A stretch of 64,000 nucleotides of DNA from Ancylobacter lacus (GTDB lineage Bacteria > Pseudomonadota > Alphaproteobacteria > Rhizobiales > Xanthobacteraceae). A program made the position numbers and the translations under genes. Below the pieces are notes generated by a model. That model was not told the DNA's origin and did no database searches. It saw nothing but the letters and a program-made list of their open reading frames with translations. The stretch spans positions 1 to 64,000 of the forward strand of contig NZ_JAHBGE010000036.1 of NCBI RefSeq assembly GCF_018390635.1, in the 5' to 3' direction. Positions 28,751-37,757 of this stretch are shown one piece after another; the stretch's first letter is position 1, and each line of letters begins with the position of its first letter.

Positions 28751-29944
28751 ATGAAAGCCCTCGCCCCGCGCATTGCCGTCGGATTCCTGGCCCTCGTGGC
28801 AATTGGCCTTGCCGGCTGCGAGCAGCAGCAGGCGCAGCAGTCTGCGCCGCCGCCCCCGCCGGTGACGGTCGCCAAGCCGCAGGTGCAGACCATCACCGAC
28901 TATGACGAATATGTCGGTCGCTTCGCGGCGGTGGACCTCGTCAACATCTATGCCCGCGTCTCCGGCTATCTCGACCGCATCGCCTTCACCGACGGCCAGA
29001 TGGTGAAGAAGGGCGACCTGCTCTTCGTCATCGACAAGCGCCCCTTCCAGGTCGCCCTGCAGCAGGCGCAGGCCAATCTCCAGCGCTCCCAGGCCGATCT
29101 CGACTTCGCGGTGTCCGATCTCCAGCGTGCCGAGACCCTGCTTCAGGACAAGACCTCCACCGCAATTTCCCGGCAGACCTACGACCAGCGCCAGCAGACC
29201 GAGCGCACGGCGCGGGCCCAGGTCGCGGCCAACCAGGCCGCGGTCGCCGCCGCTCAGCTCGATCTCGATTTCGCCGAGCTGCACTCCCCGGTCACCGGCC
29301 GCATCGGCGACCGCCGCGCCGCCGTCGGCAACCTCGTGACCGGCGGCTCCGGCGGCACCAACACCAACACGCTGCTGGCCACCGTCGTCTCGCTGGACCC
29401 GATCTATTTCGAGTTCACCCTCGATGAGGCATCCTACCTCCGCTACAAGTCGATGGCGGACCGCTTCGCCAGCGCCGACCAGCCGGTTCCGGTGAAGCTC
29501 GGCCTGATCACCGAGCAGGGATTCCCGCACGACGGCACCATGGACTTCGTCGACAACCGCATCAGCGAGACGACGGGCACCATCCGCGGCCGCGCGCGGT
29601 TCGCCAACCCGAACGGGCTGTTCACCCCCGGCATGTTCGGCCGCATCCAGGTGCCGGCCTCGGCGCCGCACCCGGCGATGCTGGTGCCCGACGTCGCCAT
29701 CGGAACGGAGCAGACCCGCAAGTTCGTCTATGTCATGGCCCCCGGCGCCGAGCCGCAGGCGCCGCAGACGAAATACGTCACCCTCGGCCGGGTGATCGAC
29801 GGCAAGCGCGTCATCACCAGCGGGCTCGGCCCGGACGACCTGGTGGTCGTGAACGGGCTGATGCGCATCCGGCCCGGCTCCAAGGTCGTCGCCCAGGAAG
29901 AGCAGAAGAAGCCGGACGCGCCCGCCCCCTCGGCCGCCAACTGA
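28751..29944 (+). CDS. RND efflux periplasmic adaptor (AcrA/MexE type)
   Basis: This 397-residue membrane-fusion protein has an N-terminal lipoprotein signal with lipobox IGLAGC near residue 20. It contains two lipoyl halves around a coiled-coil hairpin and the YARVSGYLDRIAFTDGQMVKKGDLLFVID region. It joins the following RND pump to an outer-membrane channel not encoded here. The pump gene starts 16 bases downstream. No regulator is adjacent, unlike the usual acrR or mexT neighbourhood. Confidence 0.92.
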   Translation: MKALAPRIAVGFLALVAIGLAGCEQQQAQQSAPPPPPVTVAKPQVQTITDYDEYVGRFAAVDLVNIYARVSGYLDRIAFTDGQMVKKGDLLFVIDKRPFQVALQQAQANLQRSQADLDFAVSDLQRAETLLQDKTSTAISRQTYDQRQQTERTARAQVAANQAAVAAAQLDLDFAELHSPVTGRIGDRRAAVGNLVTGGSGGTNTNTLLATVVSLDPIYFEFTLDEASYLRYKSMADRFASADQPVPVKLGLITEQGFPHDGTMDFVDNRISETTGTIRGRARFANPNGLFTPGMFGRIQVPASAPHPAMLVPDVAIGTEQTRKFVYVMAPGAEPQAPQTKYVTLGRVIDGKRVITSGLGPDDLVVVNGLMRIRPGSKVVAQEEQKKPDAPAPSAAN

Positions 29945-29960
29945 GCCGGGAGGCCGAACC

Positions 29961-32900
29961 ATGCGCTTCTCGCACTTCTTCATCGACCGCCCGATCTTCG
30001 CCTCCGTCGTCTCGATCGTGGTGATGATCCTCGGCGCCGTCGCCTTTCTCTCGCTCCCGGTCGCGCAATATCCCGAAATCGCGCCGCCGGTGATCAACGT
30101 TACCGGCCAGTATCCCGGCGCCAGCGCCGAGACGGTCGCCGACACCGTGGTCGCGCCGATCGAGCAGCAGATCAACGGCGTGGAGAACATGCTCTACGTC
30201 TCGTCGAACTCGAGCGCGGACGGGCGTTTCTCCATCGCCGTGACCTTCGAGGTCGGCACTGACCTCGATATTGCGCAGGTTCAGGTGCAGAACCGGGTCG
30301 CCACCGCCACCCCGCGCCTGCCGCAGGACGTGCAGCAGATCGGCGTGACGGTGGCGAAGAGCTCGCCCGACATCCTGATGGTCGTCAGCCTGTTCTCGCC
30401 GGACGACTCGCGCGACTCGCTGTTCATCTCGAACTACGCGAATCTGCAGATCAAGGACCAGCTCCAGCGCGTTAAGGGCGTCGGCTCCATCACCGTGTTC
30501 GGCAGCCGCGACTATGCGATGCAGATCTGGCTGGACCCGAACAAGCTGCAGGCGCTGAACCTCGCCGCCAGCGACGTCACCGGCGCGCTGCAGGCGCAGA
30601 ACATCCAGGTCGCCTCGGGCGTGCTCAACGCCCCGCCGGTGCCCCACCAGCTTGCCTTCCAGGTGGCGGTGCGCACCCTCGGCCGCCTCTCGACGCCGGA
30701 GGAGTTCGGCAACATCGTCGTCCGCCAGACCGGCGACGCGGTGGTGCGGCTGCGCGATGTCGCGCGCATCGAGATCGCGGCGCAGGATAATTCGTCGATC
30801 TCCTATTTCGACTCCAAGCCCTCGGTGGCGCTCGGCATCTTCCAGCTTCCCGGCTCCAACGCGCTGGACACCGGGCAGGCGATCGAGGCGGCGATGAAGG
30901 AGATCGCCAAGTCCTTCCCGCCCGGCATCACCTATTCCACCGCCTACAACCCCACCCAGTTCATCGCGGAGTCGGTGCGCGCGGTGGAGCACACCATCAT
31001 CGAGGCGGTGGTGCTGGTGGTGATCGTGGTGATCCTGTTCCTGCAGACGTGGCGCGCCGCGATCATCCCGATCCTGGCGATCCCGGTCTCGCTGATCGGC
31101 ACCTTCTTCATCATGAGCCTGTTCGGCTTCTCGCTGAACAACCTGTCGCTGTTCGGCCTGGTGCTGGCCATCGGCATCGTGGTGGACGACGCCATCGTCG
31201 TGGTGGAGAGCGTCGAGCACAACATCTCGACCGGGCTCAGCCCGCGGGATGCGGCCTACAAGACTATGGACGAGGTGGGCGGCGCCCTCGTCGCCATCTC
31301 GCTGGTGCTGGCGTCGGTCTTCGTGCCGTCCGCCTTCATCACCGGCATCTCCGGCCAGTTCTACCGGCAGTTCGCGCTTACCATCGCGGGCTCGACGCTG
31401 ATCTCGCTGCTGGTGTCGCTCACCCTCTCGCCGGCCATGTGCGCCCTGCTGCTGCGCCCGCACCAGAAGGACCGCAAGCCGGCCTGGTATGCGCGCCCCA
31501 TCACCGGCTTCTTCTACTATTTCAACCGCGGCTTCGACGGGGTCTCGCGCGGCTATGGCTGGCTGACCGGCCGTCTCGTGCGCTTCGCGGTGCTGGTGCT
31601 GCTGGTCTATGGCGCCATCCTGTTCTTCGGCTTCCAGGTCTTCCGCGACACCCCGCAGGGCTTCATCCCCCAGCAGGATCGCGGCTATCTCATCGTCGCC
31701 TCGCAGCTGCCCGGCGGCGCGGCGCTGGAGCGCACCAACGACGTGATGCAGCGCGCGGCCAAGATCGCGCTCGCCACCCCGGGCGTCGCCCATGTGGTGA
31801 ACATCGTCGGCTTCTCCGGTGCCACCTTCACCAATGCGCCCAATGCCGGCGCGATGTTCGTCATCCTGGCGCCGGCGGCGGAGCGAGCCACCCGGCCGGG
31901 TGAATCGGCCGGGGCGATCCAGGGGGCGCTGTTCCAGAAGCTCGCCTCGATCGAGGAAGCCTTCATGATCGTGGTGCAGCCGCCGCCGGTGCAGGGCATC
32001 GGCAATGCCGGCGGCTTCCGCATGATGATCGAGGACCGCAACGGCCGCGGCTATGGCGCGCTGCAGGGCGCGGTCTATGCGATGATGGGACGGGCGAACC
32101 AGACGCCGGGCCTCGTTCAGGTCTATTCGCTGTTCGAGACCTCGACGCCGCAGCTCTTCCTCGACATCGACCGGACCAAGGCCCAGCTCCTCGGCGTGAA
32201 CATGTCCGAGGTGTTCGGCGCGCTGCAGACCTATATCGGCTCGTCCTATGTGAACGACTTCAACCTGTTCGGCCGCACCTACCGGGTGCAGGCCCAGGCC
32301 GACGCGCCCTTCCGCCTGACGCCGGAAGACCTGCTGAGGCTGCGGGTGAAGAACAACAATGGCGAGACCGTCCCGATCGGTTCCTTTGCGACGGTGCGCG
32401 ACATCTCCGGTCCCTACCGTGTGCCCCGCTACAACCTGTATCCGGCGGCGGAGCTGGACGGCAATACCGCGCCCGGCTTCTCGCAGGGCCAGGCCATCGC
32501 GACCATGGAGCAGATCGCCCGCGAGACGCTGCCGGAGGGCTTCTCCTTCGAGTGGACGGCGCTGGCCTACCAGCAGATCCGGGCCGGCAACACCGCCATC
32601 TTCGCCTTCGGCCTCGGCGTGGTGTTCGTGTTCCTGGTGCTGGCGGCGCAGTATGAAAGCCTGACGCTGCCGCTGGCGGTCATCCTCATCGTGCCGATGT
32701 GTCTCATCGCGGCGGTGACGGGCATCCTGATCCGCCACATGGACAACAACATCCTGAGCCAGGTCGGTTTCATCGTGCTCATCGGCCTCGCGGCGAAGAA
32801 CGCGATCCTGATCGTGGAATATGCCCGCCAGCTCGAGGACCAGGGCCACAACCGCTTCGCGGCGGCGACCGAGGCGGCCAAACTGCGTCTGCGGCCGATC

Positions 32901-33152
32901 ATCATGACCTCGCTGGCCTTCATCCTCGGCGTGGTGCCGCTGGTGATCGCCACCGGCGCCGGCGCCGAGCTGCGCCAGGCGCTGGGCACCGCGGTGTTCT
33001 CCGGCATGCTCGGCGTGACGGTGTTCGGCCTGCTGTTCACGCCCACCTTCTATGTGGTGTCGCGCTGGCTCGCCTCGCTCGGCAGCCGCAAGAAGCGCGA
33101 TGGCGCGGGCTCGGCCGAGACGCCGCCGGCTTCGCCGAGCGCGGCGCACTGA
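29961..33152 (+). CDS. RND multidrug efflux pump, HAE1 family (AcrB/MexF type)
   Basis: This 1,063-residue inner-membrane proton/drug antiporter has the full 12-helix, two-large-loop layout. The N-terminus (FSHFFIDRPIFASVVSIV) is typical, and GIVVDDAIVVVE in helix 4 provides the proton-relay aspartates. LRPIIMTSLAFILGVVPLV is the conserved late motif. It pairs with the upstream adaptor. Dyes, detergents or antibiotics are likely substrates, but specificity cannot be read. Confidence 0.95.
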   Translation: MRFSHFFIDRPIFASVVSIVVMILGAVAFLSLPVAQYPEIAPPVINVTGQYPGASAETVADTVVAPIEQQINGVENMLYVSSNSSADGRFSIAVTFEVGTDLDIAQVQVQNRVATATPRLPQDVQQIGVTVAKSSPDILMVVSLFSPDDSRDSLFISNYANLQIKDQLQRVKGVGSITVFGSRDYAMQIWLDPNKLQALNLAASDVTGALQAQNIQVASGVLNAPPVPHQLAFQVAVRTLGRLSTPEEFGNIVVRQTGDAVVRLRDVARIEIAAQDNSSISYFDSKPSVALGIFQLPGSNALDTGQAIEAAMKEIAKSFPPGITYSTAYNPTQFIAESVRAVEHTIIEAVVLVVIVVILFLQTWRAAIIPILAIPVSLIGTFFIMSLFGFSLNNLSLFGLVLAIGIVVDDAIVVVESVEHNISTGLSPRDAAYKTMDEVGGALVAISLVLASVFVPSAFITGISGQFYRQFALTIAGSTLISLLVSLTLSPAMCALLLRPHQKDRKPAWYARPITGFFYYFNRGFDGVSRGYGWLTGRLVRFAVLVLLVYGAILFFGFQVFRDTPQGFIPQQDRGYLIVASQLPGGAALERTNDVMQRAAKIALATPGVAHVVNIVGFSGATFTNAPNAGAMFVILAPAAERATRPGESAGAIQGALFQKLASIEEAFMIVVQPPPVQGIGNAGGFRMMIEDRNGRGYGALQGAVYAMMGRANQTPGLVQVYSLFETSTPQLFLDIDRTKAQLLGVNMSEVFGALQTYIGSSYVNDFNLFGRTYRVQAQADAPFRLTPEDLLRLRVKNNNGETVPIGSFATVRDISGPYRVPRYNLYPAAELDGNTAPGFSQGQAIATMEQIARETLPEGFSFEWTALAYQQIRAGNTAIFAFGLGVVFVFLVLAAQYESLTLPLAVILIVPMCLIAAVTGILIRHMDNNILSQVGFIVLIGLAAKNAILIVEYARQLEDQGHNRFAAATEAAKLRLRPIIMTSLAFILGVVPLVIATGAGAELRQALGTAVFSGMLGVTVFGLLFTPTFYVVSRWLASLGSRKKRDGAGSAETPPASPSAAH

Positions 33153-33210
33153 CCCGCCGGTTCCGCGCCGCGGCCCGCAAGGTCGCGGCGCATGGGACAG
33201 AAAGCGCCGC

Positions 33211-33831
33211 TCAGTCCAGCACGGCGGCCTTGAGCAGGCAGACCATGGTGGCGTGCGCCACCTCCCTGCCGGTGTTGCGGATGACGTGGCGGCGGTCGCA
33301 GCGGTAGCGCAGCGTCTCGCCGGCGCGGGCCAGCTCGGTGACGTCGCCGCACTCCACCTCCAGCTCGCCCGAAATGACCGAGAGGCACTCGATGGAGCCG
33401 CGCTGGTGGCCGTCGGAGACCAGCTCGCCGCCGGGTTCGGCAACGAAGTCGAACCACTGCAGCCATTCCACCGTCTTGATCCAGCCGGTGATGGTGAGGC
33501 GGCATTTGCCGTCCTCCGACAGCAACATGGGCGTGTCCGACCGGCTGAGATGCTCGACGAAGGGTTCGTCGTCGGTGGCGGCGAGGAACCGCTCGATCGA
33601 CATGTCCAGCGCCTGCGACAGCCGCCATACGGTGGCAAGCGTCGGGTTGGTCTCGTTGCGCTCGATCTGGCTGATGATCGACTTCGCGACGCCGGACTGT
33701 TCGGCAAGGTCGGAGAGCGAGAGATTATAGGCCTTGCGCAGCCGCTGGACGGTGCGCCCGAGCTGGCCGGTGATGGCCTGCGCGCCGGCGTCCATGCCGC
33801 CCCTGTCGATGATCCGCGTGCGCCCCGACAT
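33211..33831 (-). CDS. XRE-family regulator with cupin domain
   Basis: This 206-residue regulator has an N-terminal helix-turn-helix (LSLSDLAEQSGVAKSIISQIE, about 32-52) and a C-terminal cupin sensor domain with HQRGSIECLSVISGELEVE. HTH-cupin regulators (PuuR/SutR-like) often control amino-acid or amine metabolism. AGGAGGA lies before ATG 33831. It is divergent from a threonine dehydratase (127-base gap), the most likely target. Confidence 0.88.
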   Translation of the reverse strand: MSGRTRIIDRGGMDAGAQAITGQLGRTVQRLRKAYNLSLSDLAEQSGVAKSIISQIERNETNPTLATVWRLSQALDMSIERFLAATDDEPFVEHLSRSDTPMLLSEDGKCRLTITGWIKTVEWLQWFDFVAEPGGELVSDGHQRGSIECLSVISGELEVECGDVTELARAGETLRYRCDRRHVIRNTGREVAHATMVCLLKAAVLD

Positions 33832-33958
33832 GCTTCCTCCTGCCCAACCCCGGGGCGACATTAGAGCGGCCGGCGCCCATTGCAACGGCCGGCGGGTGTC
33901 ACGCGATTCTGTTGGCGGCATGGGTGCAGCCGGCACGCGCCGGGGATAGACTGACGGC

Positions 33959-34963
33959 ATGAGCGAGAATCTGCACCCCCGCCTGCCGTCCTATGCCGAC
34001 GTTGTCTCCGCCGCCGAGCGCCTTGCCGAGGTCGCGGTGCGCACCCCTCTGGTCGCGTGCCCCAAGCTCGACGCGCTGACCGGCGGGCGCATCTTCCTCA
34101 AGCCGGAGCCGCTCCAGCGCACCGGCTCCTTCAAGTTCCGTGGCGCCTATAACCGCATCTCCCGGCTGGGGCCGGAGCAGAAGGGCGGCGGCGTGGTCGC
34201 CTGTTCCTCCGGCAACCATGCCCAGGGCGTGGCGGCGGCGGCGACCCTGCTGGGCATGCCCTCGGTGATCGTGATGCCGCGCGATGCGCCGGCGATGAAG
34301 CGCGCCCGCACCATCGCCTTCGGCGGCGAGGTGGTGCAATACGAACGTGGCGTCGAGGATCGCGACGCCATCGCGGCCGCCATCGCCGCCGAGCGGGGCG
34401 CGGTGTTCGTGCCGCCCTATGACGATTTCCACATCATCGCCGGGCAGGGCACGGTCGGGCTGGAGATCGCGCAGGACATGGAAAGCCTCGGCCTTGCGCC
34501 GGACGTGGTGATCGCCAACGCCTCCGGCGGCGGACTGGTGTCGGGCATCGCGCTGGCGGTGAAGCAGCGTTTTCCGTCCGTCCGGGTGCTCACCGCCGAG
34601 CCGGCGGGCTTCGACGACCACGCCCGTTCTTTCCGCGCCGGCCACCGCGAGCGGAATCAGCAGGCCTCCGGCTCGATCTGCGACGCGCTGATGGCGGCGA
34701 CGCCAGGGCGCCTCACTTTCGAGATCAGCTCGCGGCTGGTCGGGGAGGGGGTGTCGGCCAGCGACGAGGAAGTCGCCCGCGCCGTCGCCTTCGCCTTCGA
34801 GGAGATGAAGATCGTGGTGGAGCCGGGCGGCGCGGTGGCGCTGGCGGCGGTTCTGGCCGGGCGGCTCGATCTCAAGGGCAAGACCGCGGCGATCGTGCTC
34901 TCCGGCGGCAATGTCGATCCCGGCACCTTTGCCGAATGCCTGCGCGTGGCCGGGCGGGCCTGA
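33959..34963 (+). CDS. Threonine/serine dehydratase-like PLP enzyme
   Basis: This is a 334-residue fold type II PLP enzyme. The Schiff-base lysine K59 lies in GSFKFRGAYN, and SSGNHAQG binds the cofactor phosphate side. The length matches the short, catabolic type without the C-terminal regulatory ACT-like domains of biosynthetic IlvA. It probably deaminates threonine or serine to the oxo-acid; serine racemase or hydroxyaspartate dehydratase activity are alternatives. It is divergent from an HTH-cupin regulator. Confidence 0.85.
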   Translation: MSENLHPRLPSYADVVSAAERLAEVAVRTPLVACPKLDALTGGRIFLKPEPLQRTGSFKFRGAYNRISRLGPEQKGGGVVACSSGNHAQGVAAAATLLGMPSVIVMPRDAPAMKRARTIAFGGEVVQYERGVEDRDAIAAAIAAERGAVFVPPYDDFHIIAGQGTVGLEIAQDMESLGLAPDVVIANASGGGLVSGIALAVKQRFPSVRVLTAEPAGFDDHARSFRAGHRERNQQASGSICDALMAATPGRLTFEISSRLVGEGVSASDEEVARAVAFAFEEMKIVVEPGGAVALAAVLAGRLDLKGKTAAIVLSGGNVDPGTFAECLRVAGRA

Positions 34964-35004
34964 GGGCACGGCCGGGCGGCGTGGCCCGCCGCACGGGCGC
35001 CTGA

Positions 35005-36069
35005 TCAGCCGGCCTTCGCCAGCGTCTGCTTGAGCGGGAGCTGCGCCCGGCGGATATTGTCGAGGAACTGCGCGGTGCAGGCCTCCCAGCTGTAGCCGAG
35101 CGCGAAATCCCGCGCCGCCGCCGGGTCGAGCGTCAGCGCCCCGAGGGCGGCCTCGCGCAGATTTTGATCGAGCATCCCGACGGCGCCAGCGGTTCCGGTC
35201 CTGCGGCCGATGACGTCGAGCGGGCCGGTGACCGGGAAGGCGGCCACCGGAAGGCCGCTCGCGAGCGCCTCCAGCAGCACGATGCCGAACGTGTCGGTGA
35301 GGCTCGGAAACACGAACACGTCGGCGGCCGAATAGGTGCGGGCAAGCCGCTCGCCCTCCTGCTTGCCGAGGAAATGGGCCTCGGGGTAGCGGGCCGTCAG
35401 CTCCGCCCGGGCCGGGCCGTCGCCCACCACAACCTTGCTGCCGGGCAGGTCGAGGCCGAGAAAGGCTTCGACGTTCTTTTCCACCGCCACACGGCCGACA
35501 TAGAGGAAGATCGGGCGGGGCAGGGCGGCGAGCATGGCGTCATCGATTTCCGCCGCGCTGCGCGGGCGGAAGAGCTGGGCGTTCACCCCACGCGACCAGC
35601 GCAGAATGTTGCGGAAGCCGCGCTGGCGCAGTTCGGCCTCCAGCGTCGGGGTCGAGACCATCATGCCCGAGCCGGCATTGTGGAAGCGGCGCAGCCAGGC
35701 ATAGGACAGGCGCTGGGGCACCGGCGCGCGGGCCGCGAGATATTCCGGAAACCGGGTGTGGTAGCTGGTGGTGAAGGGCTGCCGGCGGGCGAGGCAGGAA
35801 CTGCGGGTCATCAGCCCGATCGGCCCTTCGGTGGCGATGTGGACGAAGTCCGGCGCGAGGTCGCGTATGCGCCGGCCGACCATGCGGCTCGTGGTCAATG
35901 CCAGCCTTATTTCCGGGTAGGTCGGCATCGGCACGGTGCGGAAATCGGCGGGCGTCAGGAAGCGGATCTCGGCGCCCAGCGCGGCGGCGTGAAAGGCCGT
36001 GTGCTCCAGCGAACGGACGACGCCGTTGACCTGCGGGTGCCAGGCATCGGTCGCGATGAGGACGCGCAT
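35005..36069 (-). CDS. agt: GT4 glycosyltransferase, probable diacylglycerol glycosyltransferase (Agt-like)
   Basis: This 354-residue GT-B enzyme starts MRVLIATDAWHPQVNGVVRSLE and has YSAADVFVFPSLTDTFGIVLLEALASGLPV near the C-terminus, the GT4 donor-binding region. Its start overlaps the preceding plcP stop by one base (TGATG), so translation is coupled. In Agrobacterium and marine alphaproteobacteria a PlcP/Agt pair replaces phospholipids with glycolipids when phosphate is scarce; here this is an inference from pairing and family. A generic mannosyltransferase is the alternative. Confidence 0.75.
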   Translation of the reverse strand: MRVLIATDAWHPQVNGVVRSLEHTAFHAAALGAEIRFLTPADFRTVPMPTYPEIRLALTTSRMVGRRIRDLAPDFVHIATEGPIGLMTRSSCLARRQPFTTSYHTRFPEYLAARAPVPQRLSYAWLRRFHNAGSGMMVSTPTLEAELRQRGFRNILRWSRGVNAQLFRPRSAAEIDDAMLAALPRPIFLYVGRVAVEKNVEAFLGLDLPGSKVVVGDGPARAELTARYPEAHFLGKQEGERLARTYSAADVFVFPSLTDTFGIVLLEALASGLPVAAFPVTGPLDVIGRRTGTAGAVGMLDQNLREAALGALTLDPAAARDFALGYSWEACTAQFLDNIRRAQLPLKQTLAKAG

Positions 36070-36878
36070 CAGGCGGCCGCGCGGGGGCGTTCGAGCAGAA
36101 CCGGCCCGCCGAGCGCCGCGGCGCGGGTGGTGCGCGCCCAGTCGATGATCTCGAACCGGCCGTCGGCATGTTCGACGATGGCGGTGCAGCTCTCGACCCA
36201 GTCGCCGCAGTTGAGATAGGCGAGGCCGAACTGCTCATGCATCACGGCGTGGTGGATGTGGCCGCAGATGACGCCGTCCACCTTGTGGCGGCGGGCCTCG
36301 GTGGCCACGGCCTCCTCGAAGCGGCCGATGAAGTTCACCGCGTTCTTGACCTTCAGCTTGGCCCACTGGCTCAGCGACCAGTAGGGGAAGCCGAGCTTGC
36401 GGCGCACCCAGTTGAGATAGGTGTTGACGATGAGCGCGGTGGTGTAGGCGCCATCGCCGAGGAAGGCCAGCCAGCGGGCGTGGCGCACCACGACATCGAA
36501 CACGTCGCCATGGATGACGAGGTAGCGCTTGCCGTCCGCGGCCTCGTGGATCGCGGTTTCCACCACTTCGATGCCGCCGAAATGGCTGCCGTAATAGTCG
36601 CGCAGGAACTCGTCGTGATTGCCGGGGAGGTAGACGATGCGGGTGCCCTTGCGGCCCTTGCGCAGCAGCTTCTGCACCACGTCGTTGTGGGCCTGCGGCC
36701 AGTACCAGCCGGAGCGCAGCCGCCAGCCGTCCACGATGTCGCCGACGAGGTAAAGCGTGTCGGCCTCGTGATGGCGGAGAAAGTCGAGCAGCAGATCGGC
36801 CTGGCAGCCTTTCGTGCCGAGATGGACATCGGACAGGAAAAGGCTGCGGAAACGCCGGGCGTCGGGTGCGTCGTTCAC
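36069..36878 (-). CDS. plcP: PlcP-like metallophosphoesterase (phospholipase C), LpxH-related
   Basis: This is a 269-residue calcineurin-fold hydrolase with SDVHLG near the start and then GDIVDGW, LPGNHDEFLR, VIHGDVFD and CGHIHHA, the complete set of metal ligands. The family includes UDP-2,3-diacylglucosamine hydrolase LpxH. Alphaproteobacteria usually use LpxI instead, and the homologue in this form is PlcP, which strips head groups from phospholipids under phosphate limitation. GTG 36878 follows GAGAGGATCCGAG. An ATG at 36929 would lie upstream of the inferred transcription start. Confidence 0.78.
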   Translation of the reverse strand: MNDAPDARRFRSLFLSDVHLGTKGCQADLLLDFLRHHEADTLYLVGDIVDGWRLRSGWYWPQAHNDVVQKLLRKGRKGTRIVYLPGNHDEFLRDYYGSHFGGIEVVETAIHEAADGKRYLVIHGDVFDVVVRHARWLAFLGDGAYTTALIVNTYLNWVRRKLGFPYWSLSQWAKLKVKNAVNFIGRFEEAVATEARRHKVDGVICGHIHHAVMHEQFGLAYLNCGDWVESCTAIVEHADGRFEIIDWARTTRAAALGGPVLLERPRAAA

Positions 36879-36928
36879 CTCGGATCCTCTCTGCGCGGTG
36901 CCCTTTGGGGCCGTGCATCCTGCACACA

Positions 36929-36964
36929 AGGATAAGCCCGACTCGCATCACGCTTTTATGACGC
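36929..36964 (-). promoter_or_regulatory. Candidate Pho box and -10 element for plcP-agt
   Basis: On the minus strand GCGTCAT-AAAA-GCGTGAT (36964 to 36947) is a direct repeat of seven bases with an 11-base period, the Pho-box layout (consensus CTGTCAT-4-CTGTCAT). The central GTCATAAAA matches exactly. A TATCCT -10-like hexamer (36934 to 36929) follows 12 bases later, as in PhoB-activated promoters. This predicts a transcription start near 36921. Confidence 0.5.
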
Positions 36965-37026
36965 AGCGAAAAGCCCGTTTTGACGCGCGGCGGCCGTCCG
37001 CCCTTCCGGCGGATCGCGCGCCGGGT

Positions 37027-37617
37027 TCACATGAACAGAAGCACGACGCTGGCCGCCACCAGCAGGGCCATGGCGAGGTTGATCAGCCGATGGGCGCGCG
37101 GGTTGGACACCAGCCGGGCGATCAGCACGCCGAACGTTGCCCACACCGCCAGCGCCGGAAAGGTCACCGCTCCCATCACCGCCGCGATCATCAGCACCTC
37201 CCCGACGAGATCGCCGCCCACGGTGGTGAAGGTTGGCACCACGCTCAGGGCCAGCGTCCATGCCTTCGGATTGACCCACTGGAACAGTGCCGCCTGCAGC
37301 AGCGTGAAGGGCTGGGAGATGGCGGAGCCCGAGGCGGGATCGGCCACCGCGATCTTCCAGGCGAGGAACAGCAGATAGGCCGCGCCGATGAATTTCAGCG
37401 CCTCGTGCAGATGCGGCACCGTGCGGAACAGCCCTCCGAGCCCGAAGCCCACCGCAATGACCATCACCGGGAAGCCGAGCGTGACGCCCCAGATCTGCGG
37501 CAGCGTCCGGCGGAAGCCGAAGGCGGCGCCGGAGGCGGTGGAGATGATGTTGTTGGGGCCGGGGGTGAAGGCGCCGGCTATGGCGAAAAGCAGAAGCGAA
37601 AAGATCGGCGAGGTCAC
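37027..37617 (-). CDS. LysE/RhtB-family amino acid exporter
   Basis: This 196-residue inner-membrane protein of about six helices begins with the LysE signature AFTPGPNNIISTASGAAFGFRRTLP. A central ALFQWVNPKAWTLALS is also conserved. GTG 37617 follows GGGAGGAAATGCC; an ATG five codons upstream is possible. Members export basic or neutral amino acids, homoserine or threonine; the substrate cannot be assigned. Confidence 0.9.
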   Translation of the reverse strand: MTSPIFSLLLFAIAGAFTPGPNNIISTASGAAFGFRRTLPQIWGVTLGFPVMVIAVGFGLGGLFRTVPHLHEALKFIGAAYLLFLAWKIAVADPASGSAISQPFTLLQAALFQWVNPKAWTLALSVVPTFTTVGGDLVGEVLMIAAVMGAVTFPALAVWATFGVLIARLVSNPRAHRLINLAMALLVAASVVLLFM

Positions 37618-37757
37618 GGCATTTCCTCCCATGGTCAGTCTTGCTGACCTTTCTGTGCTTGCTACGCGGTCCGCCTGCACACAACAACCCGGAACCGACG
37701 CCATTGCGCCCCGGCGGTCATCGCCCGATGATCCCGCGAAACGAGTCGGAGACGATC

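Noticed and set aside
29814-33707. 1,297-codon open frame on the minus strand
   Set aside because: It runs through the RND pump and adaptor on the opposite strand. The composition is typical of antisense frames, while the plus strand has clear AcrB motifs.
36069-36878. LpxH (UDP-2,3-diacylglucosamine hydrolase)
   Set aside because: The fold is shared, but alphaproteobacteria generally use LpxI, and the coupling to a GT4 glycosyltransferase and Pho-box-like site favours PlcP. It is not excluded without a phylogeny.
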